64,000 bases of DNA from Flavobacterium saccharophilum (GCF_900142735.1 NZ_FRBY01000005.1:434001-498000), one strand, 5' to 3'. Shown: positions 53,899-62,232, numbered from the stretch's first letter. Notes: generated by a model from the sequence alone, not told the origin. Numbers and translations: made by a program.

Positions 53899-54891
53899 TT
53901 ATTCTTTATCTAATTTGTATTTAGCTAAATCCATTCCGAAGGTTAAATTTTTAACTGCTACAAGTTCATCTAGCTCTGTTAAAGATTTTTTACCAAAATT
54001 ACGGAATTTCATTAGGTCATTTTTATTGAACGATACTAAATCACCAAGTGTATCAACTTCAGCCGCTTTCAAGCAATTTAATGCTCTCACAGATAAATCC
54101 ATATCAACAAGCTTAGTTTTAAGCAATTGTCTCATATGCAATGACTCTTCATCATACGATTCTGTTTGTGCAATTTCGTCAGCCTCGAGTGTAATTCTTT
54201 CGTCAGAAAACAACATGAAGTGGTGAATTAAAACCTTAGCAGCTTCAGTAAGAGCATCTTTTGGATTAATAGAACCATCAGTTTTAATTTCAAAAACTAA
54301 TTTTTCGTAATCCGTTTTTTGCTCTACACGGAAGTTTTCAATTGCATATTTTACATTTTTTACCGGAGTAAAAATAGAGTCTGTAAAAATGGTTCCAATT
54401 GCAGCATTCTGTTTTTTGTTCTCCTCAGCAGGAACATATCCTCTACCTTTTTCGATTGTTAAATCGAAGTTCAATTTGATTTTAGAATCTAAATTACAGA
54501 TAACAAGGTCTGGATTCAAAACTTGGAAACCTGAAATAAATTTTTGAAAATCACCTGCTGTTAATTGATCTTTACCAGAAACAGAAATTGTAACTGCTTC
54601 ATTATCGATATCTTCGATTTGACGTTTGAAACGTACTTGTTTTAGATTAAGGATAATTTCGGTAACATCTTCAACAACACCTGAAATAGTAGAAAACTCA
54701 TGATCTACACCTTCGATACGAACAGATGTAATTGCATAACCTTCTAATGCTGAAAGCAAAACTCTTCTAAGTGCATTACCAACTGTCAATCCATAACCAG
54801 GTTCTAAAGGTCTAAATTCGAATTTACCTTCAAAATCGGTTGAATCGATCATGATAACTTTATCGGGCTTTTGAAAATTAAATATTGCCAT
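53899..54891 (-). CDS. rpoA: RNA polymerase alpha subunit
   Basis: 330 aa. N-terminal dimerisation domain with FEFRPLEPGYGLTVGNALRRVLLSALEGYAI-like sequence from residue 25, and C-terminal domain with LNCLKAAEVDTLGDLV near 278 and RNFGKKSLTELDELV near 302, the part that contacts UP elements and activators. Positioned between rpsD and rplQ as in most bacteria. Confidence 0.98.
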   Translation of the reverse strand: MAIFNFQKPDKVIMIDSTDFEGKFEFRPLEPGYGLTVGNALRRVLLSALEGYAITSVRIEGVDHEFSTISGVVEDVTEIILNLKQVRFKRQIEDIDNEAVTISVSGKDQLTAGDFQKFISGFQVLNPDLVICNLDSKIKLNFDLTIEKGRGYVPAEENKKQNAAIGTIFTDSIFTPVKNVKYAIENFRVEQKTDYEKLVFEIKTDGSINPKDALTEAAKVLIHHFMLFSDERITLEADEIAQTESYDEESLHMRQLLKTKLVDMDLSVRALNCLKAAEVDTLGDLVSFNKNDLMKFRNFGKKSLTELDELVAVKNLTFGMDLAKYKLDKE

Positions 54892-54912
54892 AAATTTCGA
54901 CTAAGTCAATTA

Positions 54913-55518
54913 TTATTTGTTGTACAACTCTACGATTAATTGTTCTTTAATGTTTTCTGGAATCTGAAGTCTTGCAGGTACAGAAACAAAAGTTCCTTCT
55001 TTAAGATCATTATTCCAAGTAATCCATTCATAAACATGACTTGAATTTGACAAAGAACGTTCGATAGCTTCTAAAGATTTAGATTTTTCACGAACTGCAA
55101 CTTTATCACCAGGTTTAAGGTGGTAAGAAGCGATATTTACAACTTCACCATTAACAGTAACGTGTCTGTGAGAAACTAATTGTCTAGCACCTCTTCTAGA
55201 AGGAGCGATACCCATTCTAAAAACTACGTTATCTAATCTTGCCTCACATAATTGTAAAAGAACTTCACCAGTAACACCTTTAGTAGCTGATGCTTTTTTG
55301 AATAAATTTCTGAATTGTTTTTCTAAAATTCCGTAAGAATATTTAGCTTTTTGCTTTTCCATTAACTGAACAGCATACTCAGATTTTTTACCTCTTTTTT
55401 TAGCCATCCCGTGTTGTCCAGGTGGGTAATTTCTTTTTTCGAAAGATTTATCATCTCCGAAGATTGCTTCGCCAAATTTACGAGCAATTCTAGTTTTAGG
55501 ACCAGTATATCTTGCCAT
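54913..55518 (-). CDS. rpsD: Ribosomal protein S4
   Basis: 201 aa. MARYTGPKTRIARKFGEAIFG at the start, PPGQHG near 33-38 and the S4 RNA-binding domain (LDNVVFRMGIAPSRRGARQLVSHRHVTVNG) from about 91. It lacks zinc-binding cysteines at the N-terminus. It is preceded by a 95-nt gap that holds an imperfect long hairpin (55537-55590), a possible site of S4 autoregulation. Confidence 0.98.
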   Translation of the reverse strand: MARYTGPKTRIARKFGEAIFGDDKSFEKRNYPPGQHGMAKKRGKKSEYAVQLMEKQKAKYSYGILEKQFRNLFKKASATKGVTGEVLLQLCEARLDNVVFRMGIAPSRRGARQLVSHRHVTVNGEVVNIASYHLKPGDKVAVREKSKSLEAIERSLSNSSHVYEWITWNNDLKEGTFVSVPARLQIPENIKEQLIVELYNK

Positions 55519-55536
55519 TTCTAAAAAATTAAATTT

Positions 55537-55590
55537 AAGGTAGAGATTATGAATTCAGGTCAAATCCTTCGATAATCTATATTCTACCTT
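55537..55590 (-). ncRNA. Structured leader upstream of rpsD (candidate S4 autoregulatory element)
   Basis: On the minus strand AAGGTAGA (55590-55583) and GATTAT (55577-55572) pair with ATAATC and TCTACCTT (55550-55537): 8 bp and 6 bp separated by a 5-nt bulge, enclosing a 21-nt apical part that can form a short inner stem. The element ends 18 nt before the rpsD ATG. S4 controls its own synthesis through mRNA leaders in several phyla. The fold is read directly; the role is inferred. Confidence 0.5.
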
Positions 55591-55613
55591 GTTTATACTA
55601 TGAATAAATAAAA

Positions 55614-55997
55614 TTAAACTCTACGTCTCTTTGGAGGACGACATCCGTTGTGAGGCATTGGAGTAACATCGATAATCTCAGTAACTTCAATTCCACCGTT
55701 ATGAATAGAACGGATAGCAGACTCACGTCCGTTTCCTGGTCCTTTTACATAAACTTTTACTTTTTTAAGTCCAGCCTCAAGAGCTACTTTACTACAATCT
55801 TCTGCTGCCATTTGAGCTGCGTATGGAGTATTCTTTTTAGAACCTCTGAAACCCATTTTACCAGCTGAAGACCAAGAAATAACTTCACCTTTTTTGTTTG
55901 TCAAAGAAATGATGATGTTATTGAAGGTAGCAGAAATATGAGCTTCTCCCGTTGATTCAACGATAACTTTACGTTTTTTTGCAGTTGCTTTAGCCAT
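55614..55997 (-). CDS. rpsK: Ribosomal protein S11
   Basis: 127 aa. AHISATFNNIIISLTN at 19-34, GAGRESA-like PGNGRESAIRSI near 86-97 and the C-terminal TPMPHNGCRPPKRRRV, with the conserved NGCRPPKRRRV end that contacts mRNA in the E-site region. Eight nt after rpsM. Confidence 0.98.
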   Translation of the reverse strand: MAKATAKKRKVIVESTGEAHISATFNNIIISLTNKKGEVISWSSAGKMGFRGSKKNTPYAAQMAAEDCSKVALEAGLKKVKVYVKGPGNGRESAIRSIHNGGIEVTEIIDVTPMPHNGCRPPKRRRV

Positions 55998-56005
55998 ATT
56001 ACTTA

Positions 56006-56380
56006 TTATTTAGTTGCTTTTTTCTTGTTAGCAACAGTTTTTCTTTTACCTTTTCTTGTTCTAGAGTTGTTTTTAGTTCTTTGTCCTCTTAACGGAAGAC
56101 CAGATCTATGACGGATACCTCTGTAACAACCAATATCCATTAAACGTTTGATGTTCAAAGAAACTTCAGAACGTAATTCTCCTTCAATTTTGAATGCTCC
56201 AACAGCTTCACGAATTGCTCCGATCTCGTCATCATTCCAATCTTGAACTTTTTTGTCTTGGCTAACTTGAGCTTTTTCTAAAATCTCAATAGCTCTACTT
56301 CTTCCTAATCCAAAGATATAGGTAAGTGCTATAACACCTCTTTTATTTTTTGGGATATCTACCCCTGCTATTCTTGCCAT
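56006..56380 (-). CDS. rpsM: Ribosomal protein S13
   Basis: 124 aa. MARIAGVDIPKNKRGVIALTYIFGLGRSRA at the start and RGIRHRSGLPLRGQRTKNNSRTRKG near 89-113, the head-domain RNA-binding tail. It starts 2 nt after the rpmJ stop. Confidence 0.98.
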   Translation of the reverse strand: MARIAGVDIPKNKRGVIALTYIFGLGRSRAIEILEKAQVSQDKKVQDWNDDEIGAIREAVGAFKIEGELRSEVSLNIKRLMDIGCYRGIRHRSGLPLRGQRTKNNSRTRKGKRKTVANKKKATK

Positions 56381-56382
56381 AA

Positions 56383-56499
56383 TTATCCTTGTCTTTGTTT
56401 AAATCTAGGATTCTTTTTGTTTATTACGTACAATCTCCCTTTTCTACGCACAATGATGCACTCGGGACTTCTCTTTTTTACTGATGCTCTAACTTTCAT
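56383..56499 (-). CDS. rpmJ: Ribosomal protein L36, zinc-free form
   Basis: 38 aa from ATG at 56499 to TAA at 56383-56385, read directly. It begins MKVRASVKKRSPEC and ends PRFKQRQG. Of the zinc ligands of E. coli L36 (C11, C14, C27, H33) only C14 is kept (S11, N27, F33), so it should not bind zinc. It lies between infA and rpsM, its usual place, with a 12-nt gap to infA. Confidence 0.95.
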   Translation of the reverse strand: MKVRASVKKRSPECIIVRRKGRLYVINKKNPRFKQRQG

Positions 56500-56511
56500 A
56501 GTGAATATCCT

Positions 56512-56727
56512 TTAATATCGATAAGTAATTCTTGCTTTTGACAAATCATAAGGACTCATTTCTAGTTTCACTTTATCACCAGGTAATAATTTGATGTAAT
56601 GCATACGCATCTTACCAGAAATATGAGCAATTACAATATGTCCATTTTCTAACTCTACACGGAACATTGCATTTGATAATGCTTCAATGATTGATCCGTC
56701 TTGTTCTATTGCTGATTGTTTTGCCAT
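56512..56727 (-). CDS. infA: Translation initiation factor IF-1
   Basis: 71 aa S1/OB-fold protein: IEQDGSIIEALSNAMFRVELENG at 7-29, HISGKMRMHYIKLLPGDKV near 34-52, and LSKARITYRY at the end. It binds the A site of the small subunit during initiation. The gene is 7 nt after secY, the typical place in Bacteroidetes. Confidence 0.97.
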   Translation of the reverse strand: MAKQSAIEQDGSIIEALSNAMFRVELENGHIVIAHISGKMRMHYIKLLPGDKVKLEMSPYDLSKARITYRY

Positions 56728-56734
56728 AAATATA

Positions 56735-58081
56735 TTAAGCTACCGCTTTTCTATTTTTACCAGTCTTCATTAAACCATCATAATGTTTGTTTAACAAGTA
56801 TGAATTGATTTGCTGAATAGTATCTATTGCAACTCCAACCATAATTATTAATGAGGTACCTCCAAAAAACATTGCCCAAGATTGTTGTACATCCATAATA
56901 CTTACAACAATAGCTGGGAACACAGCAATCAAAGCAAGGAATAAAGATCCTGGGAAAGTTATTAAAGACATCACTTTATCTAAAAAGTCTGAAGTTTCAG
57001 CACCTGGACGAACTCCTGGGATAAAACCACCGCTTCTTTTTAAATCATCAGCCATTTTGTTAGTAGGAACAGTAATTGCAGTGTAGAAGAATGTAAATAC
57101 AATAATTAAAGTTGCAAATACAAAATTATACCAAAAACCGAACATATTACTAAATGCTCCAACAATAGATTGTGATGTGTCTGATTTAGACAATCCAGCT
57201 ACAGCTGCAGGTATAAACATAATTGCCTGAGCAAAAATGATTGGCATAACTCCAGAAGCATTAAGCTTAAGAGGAATCCATTGTCTATTACCACCTGCTA
57301 AATCTTGCTCATAATCACCAGTTGTTGTACGACGAGCGTATTGAACCGGGATTCTACGTACTGCCATTGTAAGCAATACACAAGCAATAATCACTAATAA
57401 CCACACAATAATTTCAATAACTAATAACATTGGACCTCCATTGTTATTGGTAACTCTCGTTGTAAACTCCTGAATAAAAGCTTGAGGTAAACGAGCTAAG
57501 ATACCAACCATAATTAATAATGAAATTCCATTTCCAATACCTTTATCTGTAATTTTCTCTCCAAGCCACATAGCAAAGATTGTACCTGTCACTAAAATGA
57601 TAACAGATGAGAACAAAAATTCAGGAGAATTAAAGCCTAGTAAGAATGCACTACCAGGCAATGTTCTGTATAAATTATAGATATAAGTTGGACCTTGAAC
57701 CAGTGTAATAGCTATAGTCAACCAACGAGTGATTTGATTAATCTTTTTTCTACCACTTTCTCCATCGTTTTGAAGTTTTTGTAAATAAGGAATAGCAATT
57801 CCCATCAACTGAACCACAATAGACGCAGAAATATAAGGCATAATACCTAAAGCAAAAACTGAAGCTTTAGAGAAAGCACCCCCAGTAAACATGTCTAGGA
57901 TAGATCCTAAACCATTTTTAGTTTGTCCCGCTAAACCAGTTAATTGAGTTGCGTCAATTCCAGGAAGCGTAACGTGTGCACCAAAACGATATACTAAAAG
58001 CAATCCTAATGTAATTAAGATTCTGTTTTTCAGTTCTTCGATTTTCCAAACATTACTTATTGATTCAATAAATTTCTTCAT
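56735..58081 (-). CDS. secY: Preprotein translocase subunit SecY
   Basis: 448 aa with ten membrane helices. RILITLGLLLVYRFGAHVTLPGID at 20-43 and GIMPYISASIVVQLM near 79-93 form the plug-adjacent helices; VPTNKMADDLKRSGGFIPGVRPG near 340-362 is the conserved cytoplasmic loop that meets SecA and the ribosome. It forms the Sec channel with SecE and SecG. The product is inner membrane. Confidence 0.98.
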   Translation of the reverse strand: MKKFIESISNVWKIEELKNRILITLGLLLVYRFGAHVTLPGIDATQLTGLAGQTKNGLGSILDMFTGGAFSKASVFALGIMPYISASIVVQLMGIAIPYLQKLQNDGESGRKKINQITRWLTIAITLVQGPTYIYNLYRTLPGSAFLLGFNSPEFLFSSVIILVTGTIFAMWLGEKITDKGIGNGISLLIMVGILARLPQAFIQEFTTRVTNNNGGPMLLVIEIIVWLLVIIACVLLTMAVRRIPVQYARRTTTGDYEQDLAGGNRQWIPLKLNASGVMPIIFAQAIMFIPAAVAGLSKSDTSQSIVGAFSNMFGFWYNFVFATLIIVFTFFYTAITVPTNKMADDLKRSGGFIPGVRPGAETSDFLDKVMSLITFPGSLFLALIAVFPAIVVSIMDVQQSWAMFFGGTSLIIMVGVAIDTIQQINSYLLNKHYDGLMKTGKNRKAVA

Positions 58082-58094
58082 CTTAATAGATAAG

Positions 58095-58547
58095 TTATAT
58101 AGTTACAGCTTCTCCACCAGCAGCTTCAATAGCAGCTTTTGCAGTAGCAGTAAATTTGTGGGCAGTTACTTTTAATTTTGCTTTCAATTCTCCTCTACCT
58201 AAAATCTTAACGATTTCATTTTTGGTAGCTAGACGATTTGCTACGAAATCTGTCATAGAAACAGAATCAGTAATCACACCATTGTCTACTAATAATTGAA
58301 GCGTATCTAAATTAACACCTTCGTATTCTTTACGATTGATGTTTGTGAAACCAAACTTAGGCACACGTCTTTGAAGTGGCATTTGCCCTCCTTCAAAACC
58401 AATCTTTTTAGAATAACCAGAACGAGATTTTGCCCCTTTGTGACCTCTTGCAGCAGTGCCACCTTTTCCAGAACCTTCTCCTCTACCTAATCTTTTATTT
58501 TGATTGTGCGTTGATCCTTCAGCTGGTTGTAAGTTACTTAAATTCAT
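58095..58547 (-). CDS. rplO: Ribosomal protein L15
   Basis: 150 aa. MNLSNLQPAEGSTHNQNKRLGRGEGSGKGGTAARGHKGAKSRSG is the glycine/lysine-rich N-terminus that enters the 23S rRNA, followed by FEGGQMPLQRRVPKFGF near 49-65. Eleven nt downstream of rpmD. Confidence 0.97.
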   Translation of the reverse strand: MNLSNLQPAEGSTHNQNKRLGRGEGSGKGGTAARGHKGAKSRSGYSKKIGFEGGQMPLQRRVPKFGFTNINRKEYEGVNLDTLQLLVDNGVITDSVSMTDFVANRLATKNEIVKILGRGELKAKLKVTAHKFTATAKAAIEAAGGEAVTI

Positions 58548-58558
58548 AACAGTATTTG

Positions 58559-58741
58559 TTATTTAGCTTCTTCAACAGAAACTAAGTGTTTAACTTTGTT
58601 TATCATACCAAGGATAGCAGGGTTTGAATCATGCTCTACAACTTGTCCCATTTTACGTAGACCTAAAGCTTCCAAACCTCTCTTTTGAGAAAGAGGACAG
58701 TTGATTTTGCTTCTTACTTGTTTTACTAATAATTTAGCCAT
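58559..58741 (-). CDS. rpmD: Ribosomal protein L30
   Basis: 60 aa: LVKQVRSKINCPLSQKRGLEALGLRKMGQVVEHDSNPAILGMINKVKHLV. The KRGLEALGLRKMGQ core with NxAIxGMxxKVxHLV is specific to L30. Absent from some bacteria, present here between rpsE and rplO. Confidence 0.97.
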   Translation of the reverse strand: MAKLLVKQVRSKINCPLSQKRGLEALGLRKMGQVVEHDSNPAILGMINKVKHLVSVEEAK

Positions 58742-58753
58742 AATTTCCTTGAA

Positions 58754-59275
58754 TTAACCTTTAAAAACTTTTTCTAAAGAAACACCTCTTTGTTTTGCAA
58801 CAGTGTGAGCGCTTCTCATTTGTAATAAAGCATCAAAAGTTGCTTTCACTACGTTATGAGGATTTGATGATCCTTGAGATTTAGATAATACATCGTGAAT
58901 ACCTACTGATTCAAGAACTGAACGAACAGCTCCACCAGCAATAACTCCTGTACCATGAGAAGCAGGAATTAAGAATACACGTGCACCACCAAATTTACCT
59001 TTTTGTTCGTGAGGAACAGATTGTCCATTCAAAGGAATTTTTACTAAATTTTTCTTAGCATCTTCTACTGCTTTCGCAATTGCTTCAGAAACGTCTTTAG
59101 ATTTTCCTAATCCGTGACCAACTACTCCATTTTCATCACCTACAACTACAATAGCAGAAAAACCGAAAGCTCTACCACCTTTTGTAACTTTAGTAACACG
59201 ATTAACACTTACCAGACGATCTTTAAGTTCAAGACCACTTGGTTTTACCAATTCTACATTTTTGTATTTAGACAT
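58754..59275 (-). CDS. rpsE: Ribosomal protein S5
   Basis: 173 aa. LVSVNRVTKVTKGGRAFGFSAIVVVGD at 21-47 is the double-stranded RNA-binding domain, with GLGKSKDVSEAIAKAVEDAKKNL near 56-78 and LIPASHGTGVIAGGAVRSVLE near 101-121 in the second domain. The lower part of the mRNA entrance channel and accuracy sites are in this protein. Confidence 0.98.
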   Translation of the reverse strand: MSKYKNVELVKPSGLELKDRLVSVNRVTKVTKGGRAFGFSAIVVVGDENGVVGHGLGKSKDVSEAIAKAVEDAKKNLVKIPLNGQSVPHEQKGKFGGARVFLIPASHGTGVIAGGAVRSVLESVGIHDVLSKSQGSSNPHNVVKATFDALLQMRSAHTVAKQRGVSLEKVFKG

Positions 59276-59281
59276 AATATA

Positions 59282-59632
59282 TTAGAATTTAAGTCCAGCC
59301 GCTCTTGCGCCTTCTGCTAATGATTTAATACGACCGTGATATAAATAACCTCCTCTATCAAAAGTGATGGTATCAATCCCAGCTTTTAACGCTTTTTCAG
59401 CAACTAGTTTTCCAACAGCAGCAGCTACTTCAACGTTAGTACCTTTTCCTATTTCTTTTTCTCTTGAAGATGCAGCTAATATAGTAACTCCATTTACATC
59501 ATCAATAAGTTGAGCGTAAATTTCTTTGTTACTTCTAAATACAGATAGTCTTGGGTTAGTAGCAGTACCACTAATCGATTTTCTAATTCTGAATCTAATT
59601 CTCTGTCTTCTATCAGATTTTGTTAATGACAT
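59282..59632 (-). CDS. rplR: Ribosomal protein L18
   Basis: 116 aa. A basic N-terminus (RRQRIRFRIRKSISGTATNPRLSVFRSNKEIYAQLID) and a C-terminal FDRGGYLYHGRIKSLAEGARAAGLKF, the conserved 5S rRNA-binding end. Confidence 0.98.
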   Translation of the reverse strand: MSLTKSDRRQRIRFRIRKSISGTATNPRLSVFRSNKEIYAQLIDDVNGVTILAASSREKEIGKGTNVEVAAAVGKLVAEKALKAGIDTITFDRGGYLYHGRIKSLAEGARAAGLKF

Positions 59633-59643
59633 AATCTTATTTT

Positions 59644-60186
59644 TTAAGCTGATTTACCTGCTTTTCTTCTTAATACTTCACCCACAAATTTAACACCTTT
59701 TCCTTTGTATGGTTCAGGCTTACGGAAACCTCTGATTTTCGCAGCAACCTGACCTAAAAGTTGTTTGTCAAATGATGTTAATTTTACGATAGGGTTTTTA
59801 CCTTTTTCAGATATTGTTTCTAAAGCTACTTCTGGAGCAATTTCTAAAACAATATTGTGAGAATATCCAAGTGCTAAATCTAATTTTTGACCTTGGTTTG
59901 AAGCTCTATAACCTACTCCAACTAATTCTAGTTCTTTAGTAAAACCTTCTGATACACCAACAATCATGTTATTGATTAATGATCTGTATAATCCGTGTTT
60001 TGCTCTTTGGTCTTTATGATCAGACGATCTTTCAACTTGAACCTGATCGCCTTCAACTGTTACAGTTACGTCCGAAAACTCCTGAGTAAGTTGACCTTTT
60101 TTTCCTTTTACTGTAATAATACCGTCTTTAACTTCTACAGTTACGCCAGCAGGGACTACAATTGGGCTTTTACCTATTCTTGACAT
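59644..60186 (-). CDS. rplF: Ribosomal protein L6
   Basis: 180 aa. MSRIGKSPIVVPAGVTV at 1-17, the two repeated domains, and the C-terminal signature KIRGFRKPEPYKGKGVKFVGEVLRRKAGKSA, which binds the base of the L7/L12 stalk region. Confidence 0.98.
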   Translation of the reverse strand: MSRIGKSPIVVPAGVTVEVKDGIITVKGKKGQLTQEFSDVTVTVEGDQVQVERSSDHKDQRAKHGLYRSLINNMIVGVSEGFTKELELVGVGYRASNQGQKLDLALGYSHNIVLEIAPEVALETISEKGKNPIVKLTSFDKQLLGQVAAKIRGFRKPEPYKGKGVKFVGEVLRRKAGKSA

Positions 60187-60204
60187 CTTATTTAGTCTTT
60201 AAAA

Positions 60205-60603
60205 TTAGTATACGTAACAAATTACTTCACCACCTACATTTAATTGTTTCGCTTGTTTTCCAGTCATAAGACCTTTTGAAGTTGAAACAATAGCAATTCC
60301 TAATCCATTAAGGATTCTTGGTAATTTGGCAGCACCTGCATATTTACGTAAACCAGGTTTACTAATTCTTTGGATATCTTTAATTACAGGCTCTTTAGTA
60401 TCTTTATCATACTTCAAAGCGATTTTGATAGAACCTTGAACAGTGTTCGTCTCAAATTTGTAACTCAAGATATAACCTTGATCAAATAAGATCTTAGTTA
60501 TTTCTTTTTTAAGATTAGAAGCTGGAATTTCAACAACTTTGTGGTTTGCAGCCACAGCGTTACGAACTCTAGTCAAATAATCTGCAATAGGATCTGTATA
60601 CAT
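60205..60603 (-). CDS. rpsH: Ribosomal protein S8
   Basis: 132 aa from the ATG at 60603, where the family start MYTDPIADYLTRVRNA lies. The in-frame ATG at 60639 would add 12 unrelated residues encoded by a GC-rich hairpin, so it is rejected. SKGLMTGKQAKQLNVGGEVICYVY is the conserved end. The 105-nt gap to rpsN carries a promoter (60685-60715) and that hairpin. Confidence 0.97.
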   Translation of the reverse strand: MYTDPIADYLTRVRNAVAANHKVVEIPASNLKKEITKILFDQGYILSYKFETNTVQGSIKIALKYDKDTKEPVIKDIQRISKPGLRKYAGAAKLPRILNGLGIAIVSTSKGLMTGKQAKQLNVGGEVICYVY

Positions 60604-60627
60604 ATGTATTTGATTGCGATTACGGTT

Positions 60628-60651
60628 TTCGGGAGGCACCCGCCTCCCGAA
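60628..60651 (-). repeat. GC-rich hairpin in the rpsH leader
   Basis: TTCGGGAGGC-accc-GCCTCCCGAA: a perfect 10-bp stem with a 4-nt loop, 24 nt before the rpsH ATG. It lies in the leader of any transcript from the promoter at 60685. No U-run follows. It could be a regulatory stem, for example for S8 binding, or a dispersed repeat of the genome. Confidence 0.7.
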
Positions 60652-60684
60652 CCTTTAATCAATTAAAAATTATTTTTTGGTTTG

Positions 60685-60715
60685 CAAAAGTAGTAACTTA
60701 TTGCGAGATTACCAA
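60685..60715 (-). promoter_or_regulatory. Internal promoter before rpsH
   Basis: Minus-strand TTG (60715-60713), 20-nt spacer, TACTTTTG (60692-60685). This fits the Bacteroidetes consensus in all fixed positions. The TTG lies in the Trp codon and stop of rpsN (TCT TGG TAA). It would add transcription of rpsH and the genes downstream of it independently of the main S10 promoter. Confidence 0.7.
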
Positions 60716-60978
60716 GACGCTTTTTTAACTCCAGGAATTAATCCATTATTAGCCATCTCACGGAAAGTTACACGTGAAATACCAAATTGACGAATATAAC
60801 CTCTTGGTCTACCTGTTAATTTACAACGATTGTGTAAACGAACTGGTGAAGCATTTTTCGGTAATTTTTGTAAACCCTCAAAATCTCCAGCTTCTTTCAA
60901 AGCTTTTCTTTTCTCAGCATACTTAGCTACCGTTTTCTCTCTTTTCACCTCACGGGCTTTCATTGATTCTTTAGCCAT
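60709..60978 (-). CDS. rpsN: Ribosomal protein S14, zinc-free long form
   Basis: 89 aa. RLHNRCKLTGRPRGYIRQFGISRVTFREMANNGLIPGVKKASW is the conserved end. The CxxC pairs of the short zinc form are not present (only C52), and the length is that of the longer, zinc-independent class. Its last codons contain the -33 element of the rpsH promoter. Confidence 0.97.
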   Translation of the reverse strand: MAKESMKAREVKREKTVAKYAEKRKALKEAGDFEGLQKLPKNASPVRLHNRCKLTGRPRGYIRQFGISRVTFREMANNGLIPGVKKASW

Positions 60979-60981
60979 GTC

Positions 60982-61533
60982 TTAATTCTTTTTAAAAGGT
61001 AATCCTAATTCAGCCAATAATGACTTTGCTTCCTTGTCTGTTTTTGCAGTAGTAACAAATGTAATATCCATTCCTGAAATTTTGTTTACTTTGTCAATAT
61101 CAATTTCAGGGAAAATGATTTGCTCTAAAACTCCAAGATTGTAATTACCTCTTCCGTCGAAACCAGTAGCTTTGATACCACTAAAATCTCTAACGCGTGG
61201 TAAAGCAGAAGTAATAAGTCTATCTAAAAACTCATACATTCTTTCACCACGTAAAGTAACTTTTGCTCCAATAGACATCCCTTTTCTCAATTTGAAAGAC
61301 GCAACGTCTTTCTTTGAAATTGTAGATACTGCTTTTTGTCCAGTGATCTTTGTTAACTCATCAACTGCATAGTCAATAAGTTTTTTATCAGATACAGCTG
61401 CACCAACTCCACGGCTCAAAACGATTTTTTCAAGTTTTGGAACTTGCATTACGTTTGTATATCCGAATTCCTCTTTAAGAGCAGAGATTACTCTACTCTT
61501 ATATTCTTCTTTTAGTCTAGGTGTATATGCCAT
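60982..61533 (-). CDS. rplE: Ribosomal protein L5
   Basis: 183 aa. MQVPKLEKIVLSRGVGAAVSDKK at 29-51, FKLRKGMSIGAKVTLRGERMYEFLDRLI near 85-112 and RVRDFSGI near 116. It binds 5S rRNA and the P-site tRNA. It is 3 nt from its neighbour rpsN on one side and 2 nt from rplX on the other. Confidence 0.98.
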   Translation of the reverse strand: MAYTPRLKEEYKSRVISALKEEFGYTNVMQVPKLEKIVLSRGVGAAVSDKKLIDYAVDELTKITGQKAVSTISKKDVASFKLRKGMSIGAKVTLRGERMYEFLDRLITSALPRVRDFSGIKATGFDGRGNYNLGVLEQIIFPEIDIDKVNKISGMDITFVTTAKTDKEAKSLLAELGLPFKKN

Positions 61534-61535
61534 TA

Positions 61536-61850
61536 CTATAGTACTTGATTAGATTTTTTTGAAAATCTTACTTTCTTATCTCCTTCTACTCTAATACCAA
61601 CTCTAGTTGTTTCCTTTGTTTTAGGATCAATTAGTGAAATGTTAGATATTTGTATAGAAGCTTCTTTCTTAACGATACCACCTTGAGGGTTTTTAGCACT
61701 TGGTTTTGTATGTTTCGAAACCATGTTTACACCTTCAACTATCGCTTTATTTTTCTCACGGTAAACACGTAAAACTTTACCTTCAGCACCTTTATGGTCT
61801 CCAGCAATAACTCTTACGATATCTCCTGATTTTATTTTTAGCTTTATCAT
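61536..61850 (-). CDS. rplX: Ribosomal protein L24
   Basis: 104 aa KOW protein: KIKSGDIVRVIAGDHKGAEGKVLRVYREKNKAIVEGVNMVSKHTKPS. It is an early assembly protein of the large subunit. Confidence 0.98.
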   Translation of the reverse strand: MIKLKIKSGDIVRVIAGDHKGAEGKVLRVYREKNKAIVEGVNMVSKHTKPSAKNPQGGIVKKEASIQISNISLIDPKTKETTRVGIRVEGDKKVRFSKKSNQVL

Positions 61851-61861
61851 CTTAAAACGAA

Positions 61862-62230
61862 TTAAAGCACTTCTGGTGCTAATGATACAATTTTCATGAA
61901 TTGTTTTTCACGAAGTTCTCTTGCTACCGGACCAAAAACACGAGTTCCTCTCATTTCCCCTGCAGCGTTCAAAAGAACACATGCATTATCATCGAAACGG
62001 ATATAAGAACCATCAGCTCTTCTCACTTCTTTTTTGGTACGTACAACAACTGCAGTTGAAACAGCTCCTTTTTTAACGTTACCGTTAGGAGTTGCATCTT
62101 TAATAGATACTACAATCTTGTCACCAACAGAGGCATACCTTCTTTTGGTACCTCCTAAAACACGGATAGTTAAAACTTCTTTTGCTCCCGTGTTATCTGC
62201 TACTTTTAGTCTTGATTCCTGTTGTACCAT
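61862..62230 (-). CDS. rplN: Ribosomal protein L14
   Basis: 122 aa. MVQQESRLKVADNTGAKEVLTIRVLGG at 1-27 and the signature FDDNACVLLNAAGEMRGTRVFGPVARELRE near 79-108. It starts 2 nt after rpsQ. Confidence 0.98.
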   Translation of the reverse strand: MVQQESRLKVADNTGAKEVLTIRVLGGTKRRYASVGDKIVVSIKDATPNGNVKKGAVSTAVVVRTKKEVRRADGSYIRFDDNACVLLNAAGEMRGTRVFGPVARELREKQFMKIVSLAPEVL

Positions 62231-62232
62231 AA

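Noticed and set aside
60604..60639. N-terminal extension of rpsH from an upstream in-frame ATG
   Set aside because: The added residues are coded by the GC-rich hairpin and have no counterpart in S8; the family start is at 60603.
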